Positions 43,126 through 55,200 of a stretch of 64,000 nucleotides of DNA are shown here, in pieces. A model generated the notes under the pieces. It ran no database searches and had not been told where the DNA came from. It worked only from the letters and a program-made list of their open reading frames with translations. The translations under genes and the position numbers were made by a program. Within the stretch, counting starts at the first letter, position 1; the number at the start of each line of letters is the position of its first letter. Origin of the DNA: Leifsonia tongyongensis (GTDB lineage Bacteria > Actinomycetota > Actinomycetes > Actinomycetales > Microbacteriaceae); assembly GCF_010686705.1 (NCBI RefSeq), contig NZ_JAAGWY010000001.1, positions 496,001 to 560,000 on the forward strand, given 5' to 3'.

Positions 43126-43226
43126 GCGGCTGGCCCTGCTGGCGAGGGCTGGCGGGGGCCGGCGGGGGCTGGCGGGGCTGACGGGGACACGGCTGGCGGG
43201 GCTGACGGGGGCCGGCGGGGACACGA
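43126..43226. repeat. G-rich degenerate tandem repeat
   Basis: About 100 bp of GGCGGGG/GGCTG units. A 20-mer, ggctggcggggctgacgggg, occurs exactly twice (43167-43186 and 43191-43210). Six or more runs of four or five G on the plus strand could form G-quadruplexes. It lies just past the stop of the giant gene, so the transcript there would be C-rich. Confidence 0.65.
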
Positions 43227-43245
43227 CGCCCGGCACCCCGGGTGC

Positions 43246-46200
43246 TCAGCGGGCGGCGCCGCGGCGGCGGGCGAGCAGCAGGCCGAGCCCGAGGAGGATC
43301 GTGAGCAGCGCGCCGGCCAGCCCGGCGAGGCCGAGAGTGGACGACCCGGTTGCCGCGAGTCCTCCTGTGCCGGTGGCCGCCCCCGTTGCGCCTGCGGTGC
43401 CCGTGCCCGCCCCGGCACCGGTCCCCGTCCCTCCAGCGTTACCGTGCGGCGGCGTCACCGGCGGCGTGGGCGGTGGCACGGGCTTCAACGGCGGCTGGTT
43501 GACGTAGACGTTGCGGATGGGCGCGTGCGCGTAGGCCGGGTCGTCGCTTTCAGCGGAGTGGCTGATCGTCTCGACCGCCGACCCCGGCGGCAACGTGGTC
43601 ACTCCTGCGTTGAGCTGCACGATGACCTCCTTCGGGCCCATGTCGCCGGCCGCGAACTCGAGGACGACACTGTCGGCGAAGGTCACGCCGCCGTCGATCG
43701 AGAGCTGCGCGTACGGGGCGCCCCCGCCGAAGGCCGCGGAGATCGTGATCAGGACGGGCGCGGTCGGCGGAGTCGAGAGGCGGATGGTGTAGCTGTCTCT
43801 GGTCGGGCCGCCCGGCCTCACGACGGTGCCGCCGTTCGATTCAGTGATGATGACCTGGGCGGTGGGCGCAGCGGGCACAGCGAGGGGGACTTCTACGACC
43901 GGCGGCGGGTCCTCGCCCGGGAGGAGCAGCGGAGAGGGCGTGGGCACGGTTCCGGTGAAGAGCGCGAGCGTGGCCTTCGCAGCGAAGTTGTGCATCGTGA
44001 CGTGCAAGCCTTCGCCGGTCACTCCGTTGATGTTCGAGACGAAGCCGCCGAGACTGTCGAACGCCGTGACATGCACCGTGCTCGCGCCGACACCGCCGTC
44101 AAGCGAGACCGCGCCGTTCGTGAGGTACGCCTTCGCCGACGGCTGGCGCGCAACCACGATGAGGAACGCGTCATTGCCGGTCCCGGCCTCGACACGGAGC
44201 TCCGCGAGGTTGTGGCGGATCGTGAAGGTGTCGTTGCCCGCGCCCCCGTAGATGGTGGTCGGGAAGCTGATTCCGTTGCTGAGCAGCCCGAGCCGGGTCG
44301 GTACCGTCGGGAACTGGTCTTCTGGATGCACGGCCGGCGGGATGCGCGGGGTGGCGTACAGCTGCCCGACGATGAACCGGTCGTTGCCGGCGCCCCCGTC
44401 GAGCGTGGTGATGGCGCTGTTGTCGTCGACTACGAAGAGGTCGTTTCCGCCGAGACCGTTGACGGTCAGGCGGCTGTTGATGTGGTCGTCGTAGGCGATG
44501 CGCTCCGCATCCAGGATGCCGTGGAGCAGGGCGACGAACGCGGGATCGACCGCGCCCGGCTGGTCGGGGATGATCGCGGCTCCGCGCAGCAGGAACACGT
44601 CGGGTCCGTCCGAACCGTTCACCGTCAGCGTGTTGAGGCCGCCCCGCGCCCCGGAGTTCAGGACGTTGATCAGGTAGTCGTGGTTGAGCGGGTCGACGCT
44701 CCCCCAGGTGGTCGCGATGTAGGTGTTGTTGCCGCCCTGACCGTCGAGCAGCAGCGAGTCGCGCACGGGCAGGCCGTTGTACACGTCGCCGGATGCGTCG
44801 ATGTGCGTCGTCGACATCGTCTGGAGGTGATCGACGACGAACGTGTCGTTTCCGTCGGGGAGGCCGGTCGGGCTGGCGCCGGCGGTGGGCCCGCCGTAGA
44901 CGTTCGTCTGGCCGCCCAGGAAGGTGTGGTCGAAGAAGAAGGTGTCGACGCCCGCGCCGCCGAAGATGTTGGTCGGGTGCCCGGTCACCATGCCGGCGAA
45001 GTGCATGGTCGAACCGAGCGGTGCTGCGGGATTCTGAAGGTATTCGCCGATGATCGTGACGGTGGCGCCCTGGATCAGGCTGGTCGTCGCCGATTGGAAG
45101 TCGTCGCCGATGCGCAGCAGCACCGATCCGAGTGCGACGATGCGACCCTCGGTCAGGGTGGTGGTGCCGTCGAGAGTGCTGCCGCCGGCGAGGAGGTTCA
45201 GGTTCGCATCCGTGCGCGTTGCGACGAACGGGATGGTCAGCCGCACGTCCCCGAAGACGGACTCGGCACGCAGCACGTTCAGCGCACCGCTCGCCTCGGT
45301 GAGGTAGATGTCGCCGTTCGGCGGCACCGTGCCGGGGAGCGCGGCGGAGGTACGGTCGGTCAGCGCGTAGAGGCGTCCGCCGGCCGCCGCGTTCGTGTCG
45401 ATCGTGATGTCGCTGAGGCCGGTGGCCGACGCTGCGCCGATCGACCCGTTGTGGGCGATGAGGTCGATGTTGGCGCCGATCACTGTGGCGGTCGTGCCGT
45501 CGACATTGTTGAGGATCGAACCGTTCTGGTCGATGAGCTCGACATCGCCGAAGAGCGATTCGACCAGGTTCACGAAGAGGGCGCCCGTCGTCTGCACAAG
45601 ATAGATGCCGAGCGCGGCGACTGCCAGCACGGAGCCGCGTGCCGCGTTCGAGGAGTGGATCTCCAGGTAGTTGACGGCGGGGACCAGGAACCCGATGCTG
45701 CCGAAGAAGGCGAGGAGAGTGATCGTGTTGCCGGTGACGCGCGCTGAACCGTCGGTGATGCCTCCGACGTCGAAGATGGAGGCGCCAGACGTGTCCGCGG
45801 CGATCAGCGTCACGTCGCTCGCTGTCGAGGTGATCGTGCCGACCCGCAGGTCGCTGACCGTCTCGGTGTCGATGATCGAACCGTTGGTGAAGAAGTCGAT
45901 CTCCCCTGCGTGGTCGGAGGTCGAGAACGGTGTCGGCAGTTCGACGCCGGTGAGGGTGGCGTCGACGTTGGTGTGGGCGTCGATGTTGAGCACGGCCCGT
46001 GCTGCGGTGTGCCTGACGTTGATGTCGTTGCCGGCGCTGAGGTCTTGGAAGACGTAGGTGCTCGGATACGGGTTGTTCAACGTGCCGAACGCGACGATCA
46101 CGTTGTCGTTGTACACGTACGGCCCCGCGGGATCCGGGTGGAAGAACACTCGGTACTGGCCGGTCGGCGGCACGGTGACAGTGAACTGCGGCGCCTGGAA

Positions 46201-49200
46201 GACGTCGACCTGGAAGAAGGTGGACGTGAAGGTCGGCACATCGTCGCCCTGCAGGCTGTCGCCGAGGACGATGTCGATGTTGCGTCCGGCGTGGATGAGC
46301 GGGATGGTCGGGGTGAAGGCGGTCGCGGGCCCGCGCAGGATCGACGTGATGTCGAGGACGACGTCGTCACGCGCATCCGCTATCAACGACACGAACCGGG
46401 TCGGGTCGACGTTGTCGACCGTGAAGTCGCTCTGCACCAGGATGACCGGAATCGGGATCCGCAGACTGAAGAGCCCGTTGAACAGGATTCCGATCGTGCC
46501 GTTGTCAGCGAGGATCACCAGGGTGTTCGTCACGACCAGCGTGCCGTCTGGTCCGGCGAGGATGTCACCGTGCTGGTTGTCGATGCGGGTCGAGCCGATC
46601 GGGTTGTAGATGCGGCCGTCGATGATCAGCTCGGCTGTTCCGTTGCCCGAGACGAGGAAATTCTCGACGTCCACCGCGGTCGGGGTGAAGATCGGCTGCC
46701 CGATCGTGAACAGGAAACCGGCACTGTTCTGCACCTTGACCGAGATGGTGGCGGCGACGCTCGTGAGGTTGACGACGTTGATCGCATGCACGACCATCGT
46801 GCGGCTCGACGAGTTGAAGAGCTTCACGAAGTCGAAGGTGTTCTGGGCGATGAACCTGCCGTCGGTCCCGGTGATGATCCCGGCGGGTGGTGAGCCCCCG
46901 GCGAGCGAGTCCGGGATGTTCGCGAAGAAGATCGCCTGCGCGCCGCCGGTGTTGTTGATGTCCTGCACCTCGATGATGCGGCCGGCCGGGATGGTGCTGC
47001 CGAGGCCGTAGGTGTTGCCGAGGTCGTCCTTCACCGTGACGGCGAACAGTTTCACGATCGTGCCGTTCGCATCGATCACGAGTTGTGGATCCGCGGCATG
47101 CAAGAACACCGTGGCATGCCAGTCGATCACGCGCCGGGCGTTCTCGGTGGTGCCGCCGTGCGAACCGCCGCCGTCGAACGCCGCGCCGTCCGAGTTGGTC
47201 GGGCGCGACCAGTTGGTGAGCAGCTGGAGCGCTTCGACGTCGAGGAGGGCGGTGCGGATGACCGACCCGGCGTCCGCCGTCACGTTCGACTCGCTGTTGT
47301 ACCCGATGTTCGACGTCGAGTTGGTGTCGCCGCCGAGGCAGCCGCAGTGCGCATCCGACGACGCGATCAGGGTGATCGCATTGTGCACGGCTTTCAGCGT
47401 GACCGTCTCGTAGCCGACGATCTTGACGTCGTGCTCGAGGTGCACGGTCGTGTTGCTGGTGACGTTCGTGTTCGCTGTCGCATCGGATGCCGCCCCGACC
47501 GCCCTCGCGTGCGTGTGTGCGTTGTTGTGGGCGAAGACGCTGTCGACGCTCGCGGTGACGTTCACGTTGTCGGCGGTGAGGTGGGCGCCCGGCTGGAGGT
47601 CGACCGTCGTGGTGATGCCGATGTTGAGGTCGCAACCCGGGGAGCCGCATTCGCCGGCGTGCGCATCCACACCGAGTCCGCCGCCTTCGGCGCTGGTGCT
47701 GACGTTCCCGAATGCGCCCGTGTGCGCAGAGACACCCAGGTCGTTACCCGCGATGATGGTGCCGGCGACGTTGGTGACCGTGCTGATGGTCATCGTGCCG
47801 CCCGCCTCAGAGGTGACCCCGGCCCCGAGGCCGCCGGCACTGGACTGCGACAGCGCCTGGACCTGGCCGAAGGTGAGCGGGTTGATCGTCACGTCGGCTC
47901 CGGCGGTGATGGTGGTTCCGCCGCCGATGTCAACCGTGGTGCTCGTCGTCGTGGAAGCCGTGGCTGCCGCGCTGCCGATGGCCACGAGCCCGCCGCCGCC
48001 GTTCGCGGAGTCTGCGCTGACGCCGGCGTTCGAGTTGGTGGTGACGATGATCGAGCCGAGCGCGGTGATCGAGGTGTTGGCGCCGCCGATGTTCACGGTG
48101 ACGACGGCGGTCTCGTTCGCGTTCGTGTTGGCGTGGCTGGAGCTGATGATGCCGCCGCCCGATCCGTTGACGGTCGCTGTCGACAGCTGGCCGCCGCCGG
48201 CCGTGCTGCCGCCGATGCCGACGGCGGAGAGGGTCTGCGTGCCGCTTCCCGGTGCGGTGAGGTCGACCACGAGGTCCTGCGGGCCGCTGCCGACGCCGAG
48301 ATCGACGGGCGCCGGGGTGAAGTTTCCAACGCCGACCACGCCGGAACCGTTGAGGGCGATCGGGGCCCCGCCCGGCGTGGTGGCGAGCTGGAAACTGGTG
48401 CTGGTCGCACCGACGATGTAGTAGCGTCCACCGTCGTTGAGACCCAGGATGGGCTGCTGGCCGGGCGCCCAGAACCCGTGCACGACGGCGCGTCCGGCGT
48501 CGGAGCGGTCGGGTGTCAGGCCGATCGGGGTGACGGGGATCGGGTTGTTGCTGCCGTCGACGCAGGTCCCGGTGGCGTCGCAGAGGTTGGCGGCCAGGCG
48601 GATCTGGTTGTTGTTCAGCACGATCACGAAGTAGGTGTGCCCGTTGACCAGTCCGCCGACGGGGTCGGTCGCGCCTTCGTAGACGACGGCCTGGCCGGTG
48701 CTGAACCCATGGCTCTGGATCGTGATGGTGTTGTCGTTCACGAACTGCACGGCCGGCGGGTTCCCGGAGATGATCGGGTTGTGGCTGCCGTCGACGGCGA
48801 TCTCGACCTGGTCGGTCGTGAAGGTGTGCAGCGCGGGCGGGGCCGTGTAGGTGACGGCGTTTCCGTTGCTGTAGCCGTTGGCGACGCTGATCGTGTTGCC
48901 ACCGGTCACGTTGCCGCCGCTCGCTCCCACGGGCGTCGTCGGGGTGGTCGCATCGAAGAGCTGGATGCTCGACGCATCCACGACGTGCACGCGGTAGCGG
49001 TGGCCGGAGACGAGGCCGGGAACCGCCGAGCCGCCCTGCGGAACGATGTAGATGACGAAGTCGCCTTCGTGGAGGTTGTGGCTCAACGGCACGAAGGTGG
49101 ACCCGACCTGGGCGCCGAACTGGATGATGTCGGTGACCGGGTCGATGTGGGTGCCGTCGAAGATCGAGCCCAGCTGCACGGCGTTGGGGTTGACGACGAT

Positions 49201-52200
49201 GACGTTGTACTGGGCGTTGTTGATCAGGCCGCCGACCGTCCCTCCGCCGTTGTTCGTGTAGGTGACCGTGCCGCCGGTCGTGAAGGAGTGCGGCGCCGTC
49301 AGGGTGATGGTGTCGGTGCCCGTGTTCACGCCGCCGTTGCCGTCGAAGTCGCTGTGGTTGGGGCTCGGCGGGGCCGTGGTGTTCTGCTGGGCGCTGACGG
49401 TGATGGTGCCGCCCGCGAAGATCCGGGCTCCCGCAGCGATCGTGAGGTTGACGGTCGGGTTGGTCACGACCCGCGCGTTGTTGGAGCTGATGTTGAGCAG
49501 GATGCCCACCGAGGTGCTCAGCGCCGACGAGATGGACACCGGGTTGGACGCGACTCCGATGGTGATGTTGCCGACGGTGGCGATGGGCGCGCCTGCGGAC
49601 GCGAAGTCGGTTTCGACGGTGGTCGCCGTGGTCGCGGTCGCGCCGGCGTTGGAGATCGCGACGCCCGCGCCGCTGGTGTCGCTGATCAGGGCGGTCGACG
49701 TGTCGCCGCTGCTCGCCTGGACCGTGATCGAGGCGGCGCCCGGGGTGGTGGGGGTGGCACCGTGCGCTGCTCCGAGCATCCGGGCGAAGGTGCGTGCGTT
49801 GTCGGTGGCCGCCGGGTTCGCGGTGGAGACGGTGCCGAGTCCTCCGTTGACGGAGCCGCCCTTGGCGGTGACGCCGTTGGTCGCGGTGGCGACGACGGCG
49901 ACCGTCGCGCTCGGGGCGTTCAGGAGCGCGCCGGCGTCGACGTTCGCCTGGGTGACCGCGTTGGACGTGATGAGGGCGACCGGCGACGAAGAGCCGACCG
50001 TGACCAGCCCGTAGTTGCGGGCACCCGCTGTGGTGGTGGCCGAGTTGGTCGCGGTCGACTGAACGGTCAGGCCGGTCGCTCCGGTGAGTCCGCCGCCGAA
50101 GTCGGCCGCGGTGCCGGCGTCGATTCGCGCGGTCGGCAACGTCAGACCAAGCACGAGTGCTCCGACGGAGAGCGTGTCGGTGTTGGCGCTGACGGTCGCG
50201 GACGAGGAAGCGATGACGGATGCGAGGCCCGAAGTCGCGAGAGCACCTGCGCCGTAGTGCGCTGTCACACCCGCCGAGCTCAGCAGTTCGGCGTCGACCA
50301 GCGCTGCGTTGAAGCTCGCAACGCTGATGTTCAGGGCGTTCGCGACGGCGGTGACCGTGTTCGTCGCCGAGGCTCCCACTGCGGCTCCGGTGGATGCGAG
50401 CAGCGCGCCGTCCATCGAAGCCGTCACCGGAGAACCGATTCTGGCCCGTGCGAAGAAGACGCCGCCGCTGATCACGCCGCCGGTGTTGCTCGAGACTTCG
50501 GCATCGGCACTGGTGCCGCCTGGCGTCTGCGCAGACACGGTGAACTGACCGCGGGCGGTGATGCGGGCGCTCGACGCGACGACGGCGGCGATCGCCGCGC
50601 TCGAGGTGACGTCCGCGAGGGCGACGACCCCGGTGACACCGGCGATGCTGAAGTTGTCGACCTTGACGGTCGCGGTCGCGCTGTTGTGGCCGGTCGCCGT
50701 CACGGAGAAGGCACCGGATGCGGTGGTTCCGCCGTCGAACTCCGCGCGTGTCGGGGCGGCCACGGTCGCGGTCGGCGAGAGGCCGGCCATGGTGAACAGG
50801 CCGACGCTCACCTGTGACGGCCGCGCGAGGGCGGTGTTGACGCTCGTCGCGCGCAGGAACACGTCGCCGGTCCCCGCGTTGACTGTGGTGGCGCTGCTGT
50901 CGACGAGGGCGCGAACCCCGGCGGTGACCATGATCTGCGCGATGGTGTCGCCGAACGCGCCGCTGACGACGCCGATCGAGACGACCTGTGAGGTGGAGCT
51001 CGCCGAGTTGGTCGCATCCGAGGTGACCTGGAGGCCGTGGCTGACGATGATCGGGTCGGCGAGTTCGGCGCGGGTCTCCGCCGCGACCAGCGCTGTAGCC
51101 GCGTTGAGTGCGCCGGTGAACAGGCCGATGCTCGCCGCATCCGTCGAGACCGTCGCGTGGTTCGCGTTCGTCGCGGCGATCCGGACCGCGCCGGTGGAGC
51201 TGAGGGTTCCTCCGGAGACGATCGCCACGACGCCGGCGCTCTGCTGTATCTCGGCGTCGACGAGAGCGACCGTGACGCCGAACCCGCTGAGCCCGAAGCT
51301 CGTGGTGGAGGCGTTCACGGTGCTGTCCCCGGCCGCGACGACGGAGATTGAGCCGGAGGAGAAGACGGGTGCGCGGAGTTCCGCGGTGGTGGCGCCGGCG
51401 AGGATCGCGCTCGCGAGGAAGAACCCGGCGCTGATGAGTCCCCCGCCGCCACTGGTGATCGTCGCCGCAGCGTAGTTGCCGTGCGTGCCGTCTGACACGA
51501 TCGTCGCCGTCACCTGCACGGCGCCGAAGCTGCGGAGGCTCGCCGTCGGGCCGACGCTGGCGAGTACGTCGGCACTCTGGGCCACGGTCGCGAGGGCGCT
51601 GGTGCCCTGGCCTCCGCCGACCAGGGTGATACCGACGACGAAAGCGGTCGCGGTGGCCTGGTTCTGTCCGCTGGCGGTGACGGCGATCGAACCGGATGCG
51701 GAGACGACGCCATCGAGGTGCGATTCGGTGGCCCCCGAGATCGTCGCGATCGGCAGCAGGAGACTGAACCCGATGAGGCTGAGGGTGACGCTCGGCGTGG
51801 TCGCGTTCGCGTGGTTCTGCGAGGTCGCTCCGACGACGACCGCTCCACCGGCCGCGACGCTCGCGGAGCTGGTGAAACGGGCAATGGCGGAGCGCGAAGT
51901 AGTCGCGCGGGCGAGGTTGATGCCGGCGGCGAACGCGCCGGTTGCGACACTGAGGGTCGAGGTGGTCGGGGTGGTGGTGCTGTTCGCCGTGATCGACGCG
52001 CCACCGGAGAGGATCGCGTGACCGTTGTAGAAGGCCGTCGTCGTGCCCGAGATGGCGGCGACCGCGACCGCGCCGGAGATGCCGCCGCCGACGCCGACCG
52101 AGACCGAGTAGGTCTGCACCGGGACGACGATCGTGGACTGCGCGACCTCCTTCACGCCGCCGGCCGGCGCCAGCAGCGATCCGATCGAGACGTTTCCGAT

Positions 52201-55200
52201 GGTCGCCGTGGTGTCGCCGTCGACGAGTGCGACGGCGACCGACGCGCCGGCGGCCACGAGGCCGATGCTTCCCCCGATGGCGAGCGGCGAGATCGTGCGG
52301 GTTCCGATCGCTTCGACGTCGACCGTGCCGCCCGCGGTCGGAATGACCGCACCGTCGTCGATGTGGGCGTTCTGCGTTGCGTGGCTCGTGATGAGCACGA
52401 CCTGGCCGGTGACCGCGACCGCGCCGCCCACACCGGCGAAGACCAGGCCGTTGTCGGTCTCGGTGAGCTGGGCCTTCACGTTCACGTTGCCGCCGGCGGT
52501 GACCGATGCGCCGGTCTGGATGAACGCTTCGACGTTGCTCGTGAGACCGAGGATGAGCACCGAGCCGCCGACCGCGACCGCGCCGCCCGCCGCTGTGCCG
52601 GCCAGGCCGTTGACCGCCAGGTTCTCCCCCGCTCCCACACTCACGCTGCCCCCGGCGACGATGACCGTGCCGGCGCCGATCGTGGCGACGGTGCCCTGCG
52701 GTACGGAGGCGTTCGAGAACTCGGCGCTGACGATGTTCGAGCTGGGCGCCGAACCGTGCACCGAGGTGTTGGCCGACCCGAGCGTGGGCTGCATCCGCCC
52801 GTTCGTGTTGTCCGACGTGTTGTGCAGGTTGGAGGTGCCGTCGAGGATACCCGTGTAGCCGCCTGTTCCGGAGCCGTTGGCGTGCCCGCCTGCCTCGGCC
52901 GCCGCATCCGGTTTGCCGGACGACGGGCTGAGCGCATCCGTCGAGCCCTCCCACTGCGTGCCGGCGGTGTCGGCTACCGGGTCGAGCGTCGGGTGGGCGA
53001 CCTTGGCGCCGTAGCGCTTGCCGTCGGAGCCGGTGACGACGTCGCCCTGCGCGTACGTGGTGGTGGATGACCAGGCGCCCTTGTCCTGGCCGTACGACCC
53101 CTCGTTGTACGAGCCCGTCGGGGCCGTTCCGACGCTCCAGACGGAGACCGAGCCGGCGACGCCGACGAACCCGCCGCCGATGCTGACGGCGTAGGTCTGG
53201 ATCTTCTTGATCGCAAGAGCGTAGAACGCGACGTCCTTGGCGGCGTGCAGGGTGGCGGAGCCGCCGATGTACGCCTGGCTCGTGATGTCGGCGATGCCGA
53301 TGTCGATGCCTCCGGCGACACCGACGAAGCCGGCCCCGAGTCCGCCGCCGATCGTGAAGGTCGTCACCTGGTCGGCCGCCGCCACGTTCACGGACTGCTG
53401 GGAGCCCGCGCCCGCCTGCAGGTTGATCCTCGTGCGGTTGAGCGCGTTGCTGTCGATGAAGGCGAGGGTGGTCGCGTGGAGCAGCGTGACGTTCAGTCCG
53501 CCCGCGACCCCGACGAATCCGCCACCGGCCGCGACGGCCATGCCGAAGACGTTCTCGCTCGAGCGGGCCTGGACGGCGAGGCCGTTGAAGGCCGAGAGCG
53601 TGCCGAACCCGCTGCCGCTGACCGTGCCGTCGTCGATGCCGGCGAGGGCGACCCCGGGTTGGTGCGCGAGTGCGTCGACCGCGCTGCCCGCGCCGATGAA
53701 CGCACGCGTGTCCTTGGTGAGCGAGGTGACGGCCACGCCGACACCGACGCCGACCGCGCCGACCGCGGCGCCGCCCGAGACGACCGTGATCTTCGTCGCG
53801 TCCGCCGCACTGAAGAGTGCGTTGTTGCCGGCGGTGATCGCGACGCCGAGCCCGGTGTCAGCGTACGTGTGCGTGTTCAGCACGATGACGCTCACGACGC
53901 CGGCGACACCGACTGCGCCGCCGGCCGCAGCGGCGGCGACGGCCGTGATCTGGTCGGATGCGTTCGCTGCGACGACCACATCGCGCGCCGCGTTGACGAC
54001 CGCGCCGGTTCCGATCACGCTGTCCGTGTTCAGGGTGACGATGCCGACCGCTGCGTTCGCCCCAACACCGACGGCTCCGGCGGCGACCGAGGCAGCGACG
54101 ATCAGGAGCTGGAAGGCGTTGCCGGCCCCGACGATCACGCTCTGCGCGCTCGACGCGCCGGCGTTGTTCACGTTGACCTGGGCGATGCGCCCGATGAACG
54201 CCGTCGTGTTCGCCGTGACGACGTTCACGCTGCCGCTGACCGAGACGCCGACCGTGCCGAAGCCGGCAGCCACCCCGAACCCGCCGATGTCGTCGCTGTT
54301 GTTCGCCGTGACCGAGACGCCGTGGAAGCCCGACGCCGCGTTGGGCACGATGACGTGCTGGCCGCTGACGGAGGCGGCGTCGCCCGGGGGCTGGTCGCCC
54401 TGCTTGAGGATGCTGTGGGCCCGGTCCGCGCCGGCCGTGGCCTTGTTCAGCGTGAGGGGGGTCTGGACGGCGCCGCCGCAGTTGCTGCCGCCGGGGTTGG
54501 CGTGGCAGGCGGAGTCGGCGAGTTCGATCGCGTGCGGGCCGACGACGATCGCGTAGTAGGTGTGGCCGTCTACGAGACCGCCGATCGCGGTGCCGCCGCC
54601 TGCGCGGTAGACGACCGGATCGCCGGTGTTCACGGTGAGGTCGTACGGAAGGTTGATCACGTTGCCCGAGACGTCCGACGACGGGGTGAAGTACTGCCCC
54701 GGGGCCTGCGGCGTGGCCGCGTGGTCGGTTGCCATCAGCCGCTGCGATTCGCCGCCGCGCACCGGAACGCTGAGCAGGATGCTCGGCCCGCCCTGCGTCG
54801 CCGAGAGCTGCACCTCGTGTGCGGAGACCACGTGCACGTAGTAGACGTTGCCCTGCACGAGGCCGCCGATCGGCGTGCCGCCTCCGTCGTCGTAGAGCAC
54901 CTGCTGGCCTTCGGTGAACCCGTGCGTGTACCCGAGGTCGATGGTGCGCGAATCGCCTTCGATCGCCGCCGACGGGGTGAACCGCGTGTCGACCGGGGTG
55001 ACCGAGTAGCCGCCGGTGTCGACGGTGAGACCCGCTCCGTTGCCGAGTGCACGCACGACCGAGTTGTCGCCGATGAACGAGGTGGTCGTCTTGTTCACGA
55101 TCGGGACGGCGGCGGATGCCCCCACTCCGACTTCGCCGCCGATGGCGATGCTGCCCGCGATGACGTTGAGGGTGAGCTGCTCGTTGGCCGAGATCCGGGC

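Noticed and set aside
44215-44970. RTX toxin secreted by a type I system
   Set aside because: No type I secretion genes, and the protein ends in a sortase signal; the repeats are better seen as structural parts of the surface protein.
42229-45747. Plus-strand frame of 1,172 codons overlapping the end of the giant gene
   Set aside because: Arg/Asp/Gly/Val-rich without domains; it runs through an intergenic repeat, a minus-strand gene and the giant gene. It is a GC-driven shadow of the minus-strand coding.
47083-50817. Plus-strand frame of 1,244 codons
   Set aside because: Antisense of the giant gene; composition is the complement image of Ala/Thr/Val codons and it has no start signal or motif.
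47930-52954. Minus-strand frame of 1,674 codons in another phase
   Set aside because: Arg/His/Gly-rich out-of-frame reading of the giant gene; no real protein features.
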